A DNA stretch of 64,000 nucleotides from JBGQOG01 sp052113705 (lineage in GTDB: Bacteria > Pseudomonadota > Alphaproteobacteria > Rhodobacterales > Rhodobacteraceae), in NCBI RefSeq assembly GCF_052113705.1, contig NZ_JBGQOG010000007.1:141560-205559 (forward strand), written 5' to 3'. The notes under the pieces were generated by a model, which ran no database searches, was not told where the DNA came from, and worked only from the letters and a program-made list of their open reading frames with translations. Below are positions 26,656 to 35,855 of this stretch, piece by piece. The position numbers and the translations under genes are program-made. The stretch's first letter is position 1, and every line of letters starts with the position of its first letter.

Positions 26656-27380
26656 TGGCAGAGCGCGGCGGCACAAAAGGCGTTCATATCGGCCTGATCG
26701 GCGGTATTGGGGTGGCGGCCACATTGGTCTACTACCAGCGCCTTGCCGCCGCGGTTGCCGCCCGGGGGGCGACCATGCGGCTGACCCTCGCGCATGGCGA
26801 TATCCAGACGCTGATCCGCCACAATCTGGCCGATGACCGCGCGGCACAGGCCCGCATCTTTGCCGATCTGACCGAGGGATTGGCGGCGGCGGGCTGCGAT
26901 TGTGTGGCGCTGACCTCCATCGGTGCGCATTTCTGCGTGGAGGAATTCGCGGCTCTCTCAGCCCTGCCGGTGATCTCGGGCGTGGCGCCGCTGGATGCCT
27001 ATTTCGCGGCGCAGGGGATTGGCAAAATCGGCCTTTTGGGCACGCGGGGCGTGATGCGCAGCCAGCTCTATGGTCTGCTGCACCAGACGCAGGCGGTGGT
27101 GCTGGAGGATGAAATCGAACATCTGGGCCAGAGCTATCAGGATCCGGCGGTCGCCGGGGAGTGCAGCGAAGAACAGCGCTATCTCTTTGTCGATGCCGGG
27201 CGCAGGATGGTCGAGGATCTGGGGGCCGAGGCCATTGTGCTGGCTGGCACCGATCTCAACCTCGCCTTTGACGGCGCCGACCCGGGCTATAACGTAATTG
27301 ATGCATTGGATGTGCATGTCGCGGTGCTGGCGGATCTCGCCACCGGACGGCGCAGCCTGCAAGAAACGGCGATGACATGA
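26652..27380 (+). CDS. Aspartate/glutamate racemase-fold protein lacking the catalytic cysteines
   Basis: A 242-residue protein with the Asp/Glu racemase fold, starting VHIGLIGGIGVAATLVYYQR. In active members two cysteines in CNTAH- and GCTEL-type motifs do acid-base catalysis. Here those places read SIGAH (Ser89) and AGTDL (Gly199), so both are missing; Cys95 is close by but out of register. It overlaps cobS and cobT by 4 nt on each side (ATGA), so it is translated with the cobaltochelatase subunits. Racemase activity is doubtful. It may use different chemistry or act on a cobalamin-linked substrate, which is inference. Confidence 0.82.
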   Translation: MMAERGGTKGVHIGLIGGIGVAATLVYYQRLAAAVAARGATMRLTLAHGDIQTLIRHNLADDRAAQARIFADLTEGLAAAGCDCVALTSIGAHFCVEEFAALSALPVISGVAPLDAYFAAQGIGKIGLLGTRGVMRSQLYGLLHQTQAVVLEDEIEHLGQSYQDPAVAGECSEEQRYLFVDAGRRMVEDLGAEAIVLAGTDLNLAFDGADPGYNVIDALDVHVAVLADLATGRRSLQETAMT

Positions 27381-29251
27381 GTAAACCCAGCGACAACCCC
27401 GCCGATCCGTTCAAAAAGGCACTGGCCGAGGCGACCAAGTCGATGGCCAAGGATGCCGATCTGACGGTCAACTTTTCGGTCGACCCGCCGGGGCTGGCGG
27501 GCGATGTCATGCGCCTGCCGCAGGTCAGCCGCCGGATGACGCGGGACGAGGTGCTGCTCGCGCGCGGCACCGCCGATTCCTATGCGATGCGGCTGCGCCA
27601 CCATGATGATGCCACGGCCCGCCGCTATGCGCCGCAGGGGCAGATGGCGCTTGATCTTTATGAGGCGATGGAAGCCGCGCGCTGCGAAGCGCTGGGTGCG
27701 CGCGACATGCCGGGCACGCTGACCAATACCGATGCGAAAATCGCGCATGATGCGGCCCGCAAGGGCTATGGTCAGGTGCGCAGCCAGTCCGAGGCCCCCT
27801 TGTCGGTGGCGGCGGGTTATCTCGTGCGGCATCTGGCGACCGGGCGCCCCCTGCCCGCCGATGCGGCGAATGTGATGGAGCTCTGGCGGCCCTTCATCGA
27901 ACAGCAGGCCGGCGGCACGCTGGAAAACCTCGACCATGTGCTGGCCGATCAGGCAGCTTTCGCACGGCTCGCCCGCAAGATGATCGCGGATCTTGGCTAC
28001 GGCGACCAGCTGGGCGAAGACCCCGATCAGCAGGACGAAGAAGCGGGCGATCAGGCGGAGACCGACGACGAGGAAGAAGCCGGCGACAATCAGGGCCGCG
28101 AGGATCAGCAGGAAGACGAAAGCGACGCCAGCGCCGAACGCTCTCAGGAAGAGCAGCAGGATCAGTCGCAGGCGCAGGTCAGCATGGATGATCTGGCCGA
28201 TCAGGAGGCCTCGGATGAGGCCGAGATGCCCGAGGCCGAGCAGCCGCAGGAGATGCCGCCCCCCGCGCCGCATTCCGGCGCCGATCCGCATTACAAGGTG
28301 TTCTCCACCGCCAATGACGAGGAGATCCGCGCCGAGGATCTGGCCGAACCTGCCGAGCTGGAGCGTCTGCGCGCCTATCTCGACCAGCAGCTCGAGCCGC
28401 TGAAAGGCGCTGTCAGCCGTCTGGCCAACAAATTGCAACGCCGCCTGCAGGCGCAGCAGAACCGCTCATGGGAGTTCGACCTCGAAGAGGGCGTGCTCGA
28501 TGCCGGGCGGCTGGCCCGTGTGGTCGCCAACCCGACGACGCCCCTCTCGTTCAAGATCGAGAAGGACACCGAGTTCCGCGACACGGTGGTCACCCTGCTG
28601 ATCGACAATTCCGGCTCGATGCGCGGGCGCCCGATCTCGATCGCGGCGATCTGCGCCGATGTGCTGGCGCGCACGCTGGAACGCTGCTCGGTCAAGGTCG
28701 AGATCCTCGGCTTTACCACCCGCGCCTGGAAGGGCGGCCAGAGCCGCGAGAAATGGCTGGCCGAGGGACGCCCGCAACAGCCGGGCCGTCTGAACGATCT
28801 GCGCCACATCATCTATAAATCCGCCGATTCTCCGATGCGGCGGACCCGGACCAATCTGGGGCTGATGATGAAAGAGGGCCTGCTGAAAGAGAACATCGAC
28901 GGCGAGGCGCTGGAATGGGCGCATAAGCGCATGCTGGTGCGGCCCGAGGCGCGCAAGATCATGATGGTGATCTCGGATGGCGCCCCGGTCGATGACAGCA
29001 CGCTCTCGGTCAACCCCGCGAATTATCTCGAGAAACACCTGCGCGATGTGATCGCCATGGTCGAGAAACGCCGCGCGGTGGAACTGATTGCCATCGGCAT
29101 CGGCCATGATGTGACGCGCTATTACCAGCGCGCCGTCACCATCACCGATGTCGAGCAACTGGCAGGTGCGATGACCGAGCAATTGGCGAGCCTGTTTGAT
29201 TCCGACCCGCGCGCCCGCGCCCGCTTCAAAGGCATCCGGAAGGCCAGCTGA
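27377..29251 (+). CDS. cobT: Cobaltochelatase subunit CobT
   Basis: A 624-residue subunit that forms a complex with CobS. The N-terminal third is helical. Residues ~205-300 are strongly acidic (EEAGDQAETDDEEEAGDNQG), as in all CobT proteins. The C-terminal part is a von Willebrand A domain with the MIDAS motif DNSGSMRG at about residue 410 and VISDGAPVDDSTLS. CobT couples CobS ATP hydrolysis to CobN. The stop overlaps the start of the aminopeptidase gene (TGATG). Confidence 0.95.
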   Translation: MSKPSDNPADPFKKALAEATKSMAKDADLTVNFSVDPPGLAGDVMRLPQVSRRMTRDEVLLARGTADSYAMRLRHHDDATARRYAPQGQMALDLYEAMEAARCEALGARDMPGTLTNTDAKIAHDAARKGYGQVRSQSEAPLSVAAGYLVRHLATGRPLPADAANVMELWRPFIEQQAGGTLENLDHVLADQAAFARLARKMIADLGYGDQLGEDPDQQDEEAGDQAETDDEEEAGDNQGREDQQEDESDASAERSQEEQQDQSQAQVSMDDLADQEASDEAEMPEAEQPQEMPPPAPHSGADPHYKVFSTANDEEIRAEDLAEPAELERLRAYLDQQLEPLKGAVSRLANKLQRRLQAQQNRSWEFDLEEGVLDAGRLARVVANPTTPLSFKIEKDTEFRDTVVTLLIDNSGSMRGRPISIAAICADVLARTLERCSVKVEILGFTTRAWKGGQSREKWLAEGRPQQPGRLNDLRHIIYKSADSPMRRTRTNLGLMMKEGLLKENIDGEALEWAHKRMLVRPEARKIMMVISDGAPVDDSTLSVNPANYLEKHLRDVIAMVEKRRAVELIAIGIGHDVTRYYQRAVTITDVEQLAGAMTEQLASLFDSDPRARARFKGIRKAS

Positions 29252-31053
29252 TGTATCAAAGCTTTGACGCCCCCACCCGGCCGCAGGATGGTCCGCCCCG
29301 GCTGGCCGCGCTGCGCCGCGAACTGGTGGCGGAAGAGCTGGCGGGGTTCTTCATCCCCCGCGCCGATGCGCATCAGGGCGAATATGTCGCCCCCTGCGAT
29401 GAGCGCCTCTCTTGGCTGACCGGCTTTACCGGCTCGGCGGGGTTCTGCATCGCGCTGGCCGACCGGGCCGGGGTGTTCATCGACGGGCGCTACCGCGTGC
29501 AGGTCAAGGATCAGGTTGCACCTGAGTTCACCCCCGTGCCCTGGCCTGAAGTGAAACCCGGCCCCTGGCTGCGCGAGGCCCTGCCCGAGGGGGGCCGCAT
29601 CGGCTTTGATCCTTGGCTGCACACCTCCTCTGAGATTGCGGCGATTGAGGCATCTTTGCACGGCTCTGGCGTGACGCTGGTGCCGGTGACCAATCTGGTG
29701 GACCGCATTTGGGCCGAACGCCCCGCGCCGCCCGCCACACCGGCCCGCGTGCATCCAATTGAATTTGCCGGTGAAAGCAGTGCCAGCAAACGCGCGCGTC
29801 TGGCGTCCGACATCAGCAGCGCCGGGCAGAAGGCGGCGGTGCTCAGCCTGACGGATTCGCTCTGCTGGCTCCTGAACATCCGCGGCGGCGACATTGCCCG
29901 CAACCCGGTGGTGCAGGCCTTCGGGATTTTGCACGACGACGGGCGCTTGCAGCTTTTTGCCGATCCCGCGAAATTTGACGCGGAGCTGCGCGCGCATCTG
30001 GGGCCGGAGGTGACACTGGCCCCGATGGCGGATTTCGCCGCTGCCCTCGCGGCGCTGACGGGTCCGGTGCGGGTCGATCCGGCCAGCGCGCCGCTGGCGG
30101 TGGAACAGATCCTGCGGGCGGCTGAGGTTGAGATCCGTGCCGCCGAAGACCCCTGCATCCTGCCCAAAGCCCGCAAGAATGCCGCCGAAGTGGCGGGCAT
30201 GCAGGCCGCGCATCTGCGCGACGGCGCGGCGATGGTGGAATTCCTCGCCTGGCTCGATGCCGAGGCGCCGAAGGGCGGCCTGACCGAGATTGACGTGGTG
30301 CGCGCGCTGGAAAATTTTCGCCGCGCCGACAATGCCTTGCGCGAAATCAGCTTTGACACCATCTGCGGCGCGGGCCCGCATGGCGCCATCGTGCATTACC
30401 GGGTGACCGAGGGGAGCAACCGCGCGGTGACGCCGGGGGAGCTCTTGTTGGTCGACAGCGGCGGGCAGTATCTTGACGGCACCACCGACATCACCCGCAC
30501 CGTCGCCGTGGGGCCCGCCCCCGAGGCGGCCAAGGGGCCGTTTACCCGCGTGCTGCAGGGCATGATCGCACTCAGCCGGGCGCGCTGGCCGCAGGGCCTT
30601 GCCGGGCGTGATCTCGATGCGCTGGCGCGCTATCCCCTGTGGCTGGCGGGGATGGATTACGACCATGGCACCGGCCATGGCGTGGGCGCCTATCTTTGCG
30701 TGCATGAGGGGCCCGCGCGGTTCTCGCGCGCCTCGGCCGTGCCGCTGGAAGCGGGGATGATCCTGTCGAATGAGCCGGGATATTACCGCGAGGGGGCCTT
30801 TGGCATCCGCATCGAAAACCTCGTGCTTGTGGAGGCGGCCCCGGATCTGCCCGGGGCGGACGCGCGCAAGATGCTCAGCCTGCGCGGGCTGACCTATGTG
30901 CCCATCGACCGCCGCCTGATCGATCGCAGCCTGATGTCACCCGCCGAGATTGGCTGGCTGAACGCCTATCACGCCGAGACGCGGGCGCTGATCAGTCCCC
31001 GGGTCTCGGATGCGGCACGGCTTTGGCTGGAGGCGGCAACTGAACCGCTCTGA
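29251..31053 (+). CDS. Xaa-Pro aminopeptidase (aminopeptidase P, M24B)
   Basis: A 600-residue cytosolic-type aminopeptidase P with two creatinase-like N-terminal domains (FIPRADAHQGEYVAPCDERL) and a C-terminal pita-bread catalytic domain. Metal ligands are visible in LLVDSGGQYLDGTTDITRT (two Asp), HGTGHGVG (His), NEPGYY (Glu) and FGIRIENLVLV (Glu). It removes N-terminal residues before proline. It is translationally coupled to cobT (1-nt overlap), although a functional link to cobalamin synthesis is not known. Confidence 0.93.
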   Translation: MYQSFDAPTRPQDGPPRLAALRRELVAEELAGFFIPRADAHQGEYVAPCDERLSWLTGFTGSAGFCIALADRAGVFIDGRYRVQVKDQVAPEFTPVPWPEVKPGPWLREALPEGGRIGFDPWLHTSSEIAAIEASLHGSGVTLVPVTNLVDRIWAERPAPPATPARVHPIEFAGESSASKRARLASDISSAGQKAAVLSLTDSLCWLLNIRGGDIARNPVVQAFGILHDDGRLQLFADPAKFDAELRAHLGPEVTLAPMADFAAALAALTGPVRVDPASAPLAVEQILRAAEVEIRAAEDPCILPKARKNAAEVAGMQAAHLRDGAAMVEFLAWLDAEAPKGGLTEIDVVRALENFRRADNALREISFDTICGAGPHGAIVHYRVTEGSNRAVTPGELLLVDSGGQYLDGTTDITRTVAVGPAPEAAKGPFTRVLQGMIALSRARWPQGLAGRDLDALARYPLWLAGMDYDHGTGHGVGAYLCVHEGPARFSRASAVPLEAGMILSNEPGYYREGAFGIRIENLVLVEAAPDLPGADARKMLSLRGLTYVPIDRRLIDRSLMSPAEIGWLNAYHAETRALISPRVSDAARLWLEAATEPL

Positions 31054-31242
31054 ACCCTGCCCGTGACCCGCCCGCCGGGTTGCGCGCAAGGCCCTGCAGA
31101 TCAGACGCTTTGACATCCCGATGCTGCATGTGCGAAAGTCACCGCGCAAGACGACCGCATGTCTTTGACATGCAGTTGTTACGCACTCCCGCGATACCCT
31201 CGGATCCAAGGCCCCTTCGCGGGCCATGAAAGGAGAGCGACC

Positions 31243-31584
31243 ATGCCCGAAAGATTCAACATTCGCCCGGCTGACGGGGTTTGGGTCGTCCGTGCAGGCG
31301 GCGCCGTCTTGGGCGAAACCGCCCATGCGCTGGAACTGACCGAGCCGGACGGCCAACCGATGATCTATTTCCCGCAAGAAGATGTGGCGATGGCCTTTCT
31401 CGACACGTCGGATGACCGCAGCGATTGCCTCTACCGCGGCACGACGCAGCATTACCACATCATCGCCAAAAGCGGCCCGATCCGCAACGCGGCCCAAAGC
31501 TATCCCGACCCGCGCCCGGGGTTTGAGCGCATCCGCGACCATATCGCCTTTCTGCCGGGTCTGGTGACGCTGGAGCGGGTCTGA
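31243..31584 (+). CDS. DUF427 domain protein
   Basis: A 113-residue protein counted from the ATG at 31243, which has an AAGGAGAG ribosome-binding site. It has the DUF427 pattern: GVWVVRAGGAVLGET near the start, MIYFPQEDVAMAFL, and DCLYRGTTQHYHI near the end with the conserved Cys and His residues. Its fold is a small beta barrel; no biochemical function is assigned. It is a stand-alone gene after pepP-like aminopeptidase. Confidence 0.85.
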   Translation: MPERFNIRPADGVWVVRAGGAVLGETAHALELTEPDGQPMIYFPQEDVAMAFLDTSDDRSDCLYRGTTQHYHIIAKSGPIRNAAQSYPDPRPGFERIRDHIAFLPGLVTLERV

Positions 31585-31888
31585 CCCTCCCTCAGGGCCG
31601 TTACGCGGCCCCGACGCCCCGCACCCGGCATGGTACCCCCTGCCAGAGGCCGCGCGCGGGGCCGCCATACGCACTGAGCCGCACCATAGGCAAAGCCCCC
31701 GCGCCCCCTTCGGCAAGAACCTGCGCAAGCCTCGGCAGAATTGCGGCCTGCGGCGCGGGCTGCGCGGTTGTGAACGCCCGCGCGGAGCGATAAGAGTCTT
31801 GCACCCGCTGCGGTCTTTGCGTTTTGGCGCCGGTTCCGGCCGACCTGCTGCGCGGCACCGAAACACGCAAGCGGTTGAGGAGACACCG
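31585..31888. other. G+C-rich intergenic region
   Basis: About 300 bp between the DUF427 gene and the short ORF at 31889. It begins with a possible terminator hairpin for the DUF427 gene (GGGCCG...CGGCCC at about 31595-31610) without a good T-tract. No coding region is convincing. Confidence 0.35.
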
Positions 31889-32002
31889 ATGCCCCCGATC
31901 GTCGACCACCGCCGGGGACTGCGGCGCTGTCCGCAGCTCAGAACATGCGCGGCGCACCGGCCCCCCGCAGCCAGCACAATGGGGGGCACCTATGGCTTTT
32001 GA
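31889..32002 (+). CDS. Possible 37-residue Arg/Cys-containing leader ORF
   Basis: MPPIVDHRRGLRRCPQLRTC and a short continuation, 37 codons. It has an excellent GAGGAG ribosome-binding site 6 nt before the ATG (31877-31882). Its stop codon (32000-32002) lies 8-10 nt inside the start of the FAD-linked dehydrogenase gene at 31992, an arrangement expected for a coupled upstream ORF. The peptide has two cysteines and six arginines and no known family. It could be a regulatory leader or a chance frame; the ribosome-binding site is the main support. Confidence 0.4.
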   Translation: MPPIVDHRRGLRRCPQLRTCAAHRPPAASTMGGTYGF

Positions 32003-33377
32003 TGCAGTGATCGCGGCGCTGACCGCCCTGTTGGGCGACCGGCTCAGCCGCAGCGCCGGGGATCTGGCGCAGCATGGCGCCAGTGAAACCTGGTATCCCG
32101 CCACCCCGCCCGAGGCGGTGGCCTTTCCCGAAACCACCGCCGAAGTGGCCGAGATCCTGCGGCTCTGCCATGCCGCGGGCTGTCCGGTGGTGGGCTGGGG
32201 GGCGGGCACCTCGCTCGAGGCGAATGCTCTGGCGACCGAAGGGGGCATCACCGTCGATTTCGCCCGCATGAACCGGGTGCTAGAGGTCGATGCCGAGAAC
32301 CGTCTGGTGGTGGTGCAGCCGGGGCTGACGCGGATTGCGCTGAACACCGAATTGCGCGCCACCGGCCTGTTCTTTCCGGTCGATCCCGGCGCGGATGCGA
32401 GCCTGGGCGGCATGGCGGCCACCCGGGCCTCGGGCACCACCACCGTCCGCTATGGCTCGATGCGCGACAATGTGGCGGCGCTGGAGGTGGTACTGGCCGA
32501 TGGCCGCGTGATCCGCACCGGCAGCCGGGCGGCGAAATCGGCGGCGGGCTATGATCTGACCGCGCTGATGATCGGCTCGGAAGGCACGTTGGGGCTGATC
32601 ACCGAGCTGACCCTGCGTCTGCACGGCCAGCCCGAGGCGATCACCGCCGGAATCTGCGCCTTTGACACGCTGGAGGCGGCGGTGGACTGCGTGCAGATTA
32701 CCATCCAGATGGGCATTCCGATGGCGCGGATCGAATTTGTCGATGCCGAAGTGGCACGGGTCTTTAATGCCACCTCAGGTGCGGGCATGCCGGAAAAGCC
32801 GCATTTGCTGATTGAATTCAACGGCTCGGAACGCGGCGTTGCCGAAGATGCCGCGCGTTTCGCCGAAGTGGTCACTGAGATGGGCGGCGCGGAATTCACC
32901 TGGGCCTCCACCACCGAAGACCGCAACCGGCTGTGGAAGATGCGGCACGGGGCCTATACCGCCTGCCTCGCCGCCCGCCCGGGCAGCACGGCCGTGGTGA
33001 CCGATGTCTGCGTGCCGATCGCGCATCTCGCCGCCGTGGTGGCCGAAACCCGCGCCGATATTGATGCCGAAAGGCTGATCGGCCCGATCCTCGGCCATGT
33101 CGGCGACGGCAATTTCCACGCCATTCTGATGGTCAACCGCGAGGATCAGGGCGAGCTTGCCCGCGCCAAGGCCCTCGCGGGGCGGATGGCCGAGCGGGCG
33201 CTGGCCTATCGCGGCACGATCACCGGCGAGCATGGCATCGGCCTGGGCAAGCGCGGCTATATGGCGCGCGAACATGGCGAGGGCTGGCAGGTGATGGGCC
33301 AGCTGAAGGCGGCGCTCGATCCGAAAAACATCCTCAACCCCGGGAAAGTCGTTCCCGATCAGGAGCCTATCCTATGA
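31992..33377 (+). CDS. FAD-linked D-lactate/glycolate-type dehydrogenase
   Basis: A 461-residue flavoprotein of the vanillyl-alcohol-oxidase/GlcD superfamily. The FAD_binding_4 domain (about residues 35-215) has PVVGWGAGTSLEANAL, VDPGADASLGGMAATRASGT and IGSEGTLGLITELTL. The C-terminal cap domain ends with GEHGIGLGKRGYMAREHGEG and LDPKNILNPGK. It fits cytochrome- or quinone-linked D-lactate dehydrogenases best; glycolate oxidase GlcD is the close alternative. The chosen ATG is preceded by a G-run; a longer upstream frame lacks family similarity. The stop overlaps the next start by 4 nt. Confidence 0.87.
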   Translation: MAFDAVIAALTALLGDRLSRSAGDLAQHGASETWYPATPPEAVAFPETTAEVAEILRLCHAAGCPVVGWGAGTSLEANALATEGGITVDFARMNRVLEVDAENRLVVVQPGLTRIALNTELRATGLFFPVDPGADASLGGMAATRASGTTTVRYGSMRDNVAALEVVLADGRVIRTGSRAAKSAAGYDLTALMIGSEGTLGLITELTLRLHGQPEAITAGICAFDTLEAAVDCVQITIQMGIPMARIEFVDAEVARVFNATSGAGMPEKPHLLIEFNGSERGVAEDAARFAEVVTEMGGAEFTWASTTEDRNRLWKMRHGAYTACLAARPGSTAVVTDVCVPIAHLAAVVAETRADIDAERLIGPILGHVGDGNFHAILMVNREDQGELARAKALAGRMAERALAYRGTITGEHGIGLGKRGYMAREHGEGWQVMGQLKAALDPKNILNPGKVVPDQEPIL

Positions 33378-33763
33378 CGCTCGCAACCCCTGCTGATCTG
33401 ACGCGCGCTTTCGCCACCGGATGGGGCGCGCGGGATGCGCGCGGCCTGTCCGAATTGTTCTCGAATGATGCCGATTTCCTGTCGCTGACCGGCGGCGTGG
33501 CCGAAAGCCGGAGCGAGATTGCCGAGCTGTTGGCGGGCGAGCTGGCGGGCGCTTTCTCCCGCGCGCGGCTGGTCACCGGCAAGACCAAGCTGCGCCCGCT
33601 CGGGCCGAATGTGGCGGTGCTGACCCAGCGTTTCGTGCTCTCGGGGATCGTGCATGCCGATGGCTCGGATGCGGGGCGCGTCGGCGCGGTGCTGGTGGCG
33701 GTGATGGCCGCCACCCAGACCGGCTGGGAGATTGTCAACGCGCAGTTCGTGGCTGAGGGCTGA
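33374..33763 (+). CDS. SgcJ/SnoaL-like (NTF2-fold) small protein
   Basis: A 129-residue protein with the SgcJ/DUF4440 pattern: TRAFATGWGARDARGLSELF at the N-terminus, then NDADFLSLTGG and a final strand GWEIVNAQFV. NTF2-like proteins of this size are dimeric barrels that bind small molecules or act as simple enzymes. It overlaps the dehydrogenase gene by 4 nt (ATGA), so it probably works with or supports that enzyme. The exact role is unknown. Confidence 0.75.
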   Translation: MTLATPADLTRAFATGWGARDARGLSELFSNDADFLSLTGGVAESRSEIAELLAGELAGAFSRARLVTGKTKLRPLGPNVAVLTQRFVLSGIVHADGSDAGRVGAVLVAVMAATQTGWEIVNAQFVAEG

Positions 33764-33787
33764 GGGCGGGGACAGCCCCCGCCCCTG

Positions 33788-35824
33788 TTACAGCACCTTC
33801 ACCAGCCGCAGCGCGTCATAAATCGCCGCATGGGTGTTGCGCGCGGCCACCGCATCGCCGATGCGGAAGAGCTGAAACGCCCCCCCGGGATTACCGCAGA
33901 GGGCCTGCGGCGCACCTGCCACCAACGCCTCATAGTCCACCTCGCCCAGATTGGACGCGCGCGGCTTCAGGTCGAAATACAGCTCATCCAGTGGGCGGGT
34001 GCCGTGATTGATCACCACCTGATCGACAATCCGTTCGCGCTGCATATCGCCGTAATCGCTGCCCAAAATGGCCCGCAGCTGGTTGCCTTCGCGCGCCACC
34101 CCGATCAGCCGCCATGTCACCGTGAAGGTCGTGTCGCGCCGCTGCAGGGACCGCATATAGGGCACGAGGTTCATCGCCATCACCTCGGGCGCAAAGCTGC
34201 GGTCGGGGGTCACGATCTCGACCTTCGCTCCGCTGGCGGCGATCATATCGGCGGCCTGCAACCCCGCCGCATCGCCCGCATCGTCAAAGATCAGCACATT
34301 CTGCCCCGGCGCCACATCCCCCGCCAGAATGTCCCAGGCCGAGGCGACCAGCTCATTCCCCGCCACCAGCACCTCGGTATGCGGCAGCCCGCCGGTGGCG
34401 ATGATCACCACATCGGGCCGGGTTTCCAGCACCGTTTCCGCCTCGGCATAGGTATTGTAGCGGAACGTCACCCCCAGCTTTTCGCATTGCGCCAACCGCC
34501 AGTCGATGATCGAGAGCATCTCGCGCCGCCGCGCCTGCCGCGCGGTCAACCGGATCTGGCCGCCCGCCTCTGCCGCAGCCTCCAGCACGGTCACCGCATG
34601 GCCGCGCGTGGCGGCAACGCGGGCCGCCTCCAGCCCGCCCGGCCCGGCACCAACAATCGTCACCCGGCGTGGCATATCGGCGGGCGGCACCTCCTGCGGC
34701 TCGGTCAGCTCGCGGCCCGTCGCGGGGTTGTGGATGCAAAAGGCCATGCCGCCCTGATAGATCCGGTCGAGGCAATAATTCGCGCCGACGCAGGGGCGGA
34801 TGTCCTCCTCGCGCCCCTCGATCAGTTTGCGCACCAGATGCGGGTCGGCCATATGCGCCCGGGTCATGCCGACCATATCCACCTTGCCCGCCGCAATCGC
34901 ATGCCGCGCCGTCGCCAGATCAGGGATCCGCGCCGCGTGAAAGGTGGGGAAATTCACCGCCGCCCGGATCTCGCCCGCGAAATCCAGATGCGGGGCGCTG
35001 GCCATGCCCTGTATAGGGATCACATCGGTCAGCCCGGCATCGGTGTCGATATGGCCGCGCACGACATTGAGGAAATCCACCATGCCGCTGTCGCGCAACT
35101 GCCGTGAAATCTCAAAGCCATCGCTGCGCGTGAGGCCCCCCGCCAGCATCTCATCCCCGGTGTAGCGCAGCCCGACGAGGAACCGCTCGCCACAGCGTTT
35201 GCGGATCGCGCGCAAAACGTCAAAGGTGAAGCGCAGCCGGTTTTCCAGCGGGCCGCCATAGGGCCCCTGCAATTCATTGGTCAGCGGCGACCAGAACTGG
35301 TCCATCAGATGGCCGTAAGCCTCCAGCTCAATCCCGTCGACGCCCGCCGCCTGCATCCGCTCGGCCGCCGTGGCGTAATCCTCGATGATGCGGGCGATGT
35401 CCCAGTCTTCCATCTGCTTGGGAAAGGCCCGGTGCGAGGGTTCGCGCTGATGCCCCGGCGAGAGCGCGGGCAGCCAGTCGCCCTTGTCCCAGCGGGTGCG
35501 CCGCCCGAGATGGGTCAGCTGGATCATCACCGCCGCCCCCTCGTCATGCACCGCCTCGGTCAGCTGCCGCATCCAGCCCACCACCTCATCCTTCCAGGCG
35601 AGGATATTGTTGAACACCGGCGGGCTGTCGCGCGCGACCGAGGCCGATCCCGCCGTCATCGTCAGCGCCACCCCCGCCCGCGCCCGCTCGACATGATAGG
35701 CGCGGTAACGCTCCTTCGGCATGCCATCCTCGGCATAGGCCGGCTCGTGACTGGTGATCATGATGCGGTTGCGCAGGGTCAGGTGTTTCAGCTGATAGGG
35801 CTGCAAAAGCGGGTCGTTGGACAT
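33788..35824 (-). CDS. OYE-family FMN/FAD oxidoreductase, demethylase-like, with altered Fe-S motif
   Basis: A 678-residue protein counted from the ATG at 35824 behind AGAGG. It has an N-terminal FMN TIM barrel of the old yellow enzyme family (LTLRNRIMITSHEPAYAEDG, VDGIELEAYGHLMDQFWSPL). A 2,4-dienoyl-CoA reductase/trimethylamine dehydrogenase-type C-terminal half follows, with VTIVGAGPGGLEAARVAA near residue 385. The Fe-S motif is CVGANYCLDRIYQ...FC (about residues 344-363): the second cysteine of the trimethylamine dehydrogenase pattern CxxCxxC is Ala. From memory this variant resembles Rhodobacterales N-methylproline or dimethylglycine demethylases, so oxidative N-demethylation is a reasonable guess. 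It is divergent from a TetR regulator. Confidence 0.85.
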   Translation of the reverse strand: MSNDPLLQPYQLKHLTLRNRIMITSHEPAYAEDGMPKERYRAYHVERARAGVALTMTAGSASVARDSPPVFNNILAWKDEVVGWMRQLTEAVHDEGAAVMIQLTHLGRRTRWDKGDWLPALSPGHQREPSHRAFPKQMEDWDIARIIEDYATAAERMQAAGVDGIELEAYGHLMDQFWSPLTNELQGPYGGPLENRLRFTFDVLRAIRKRCGERFLVGLRYTGDEMLAGGLTRSDGFEISRQLRDSGMVDFLNVVRGHIDTDAGLTDVIPIQGMASAPHLDFAGEIRAAVNFPTFHAARIPDLATARHAIAAGKVDMVGMTRAHMADPHLVRKLIEGREEDIRPCVGANYCLDRIYQGGMAFCIHNPATGRELTEPQEVPPADMPRRVTIVGAGPGGLEAARVAATRGHAVTVLEAAAEAGGQIRLTARQARRREMLSIIDWRLAQCEKLGVTFRYNTYAEAETVLETRPDVVIIATGGLPHTEVLVAGNELVASAWDILAGDVAPGQNVLIFDDAGDAAGLQAADMIAASGAKVEIVTPDRSFAPEVMAMNLVPYMRSLQRRDTTFTVTWRLIGVAREGNQLRAILGSDYGDMQRERIVDQVVINHGTRPLDELYFDLKPRASNLGEVDYEALVAGAPQALCGNPGGAFQLFRIGDAVAARNTHAAIYDALRLVKVL

Positions 35825-35855
35825 CGGGGCCTCTGGGGACGGAGCGGAATTTATA

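Noticed and set aside
30937..31989. 350-codon minus-strand frame over the DUF427 gene and its flanks
   Set aside because: It crosses the clear DUF427 gene with its good ribosome-binding site and has no domain-like segment; it is a high-G+C shadow.
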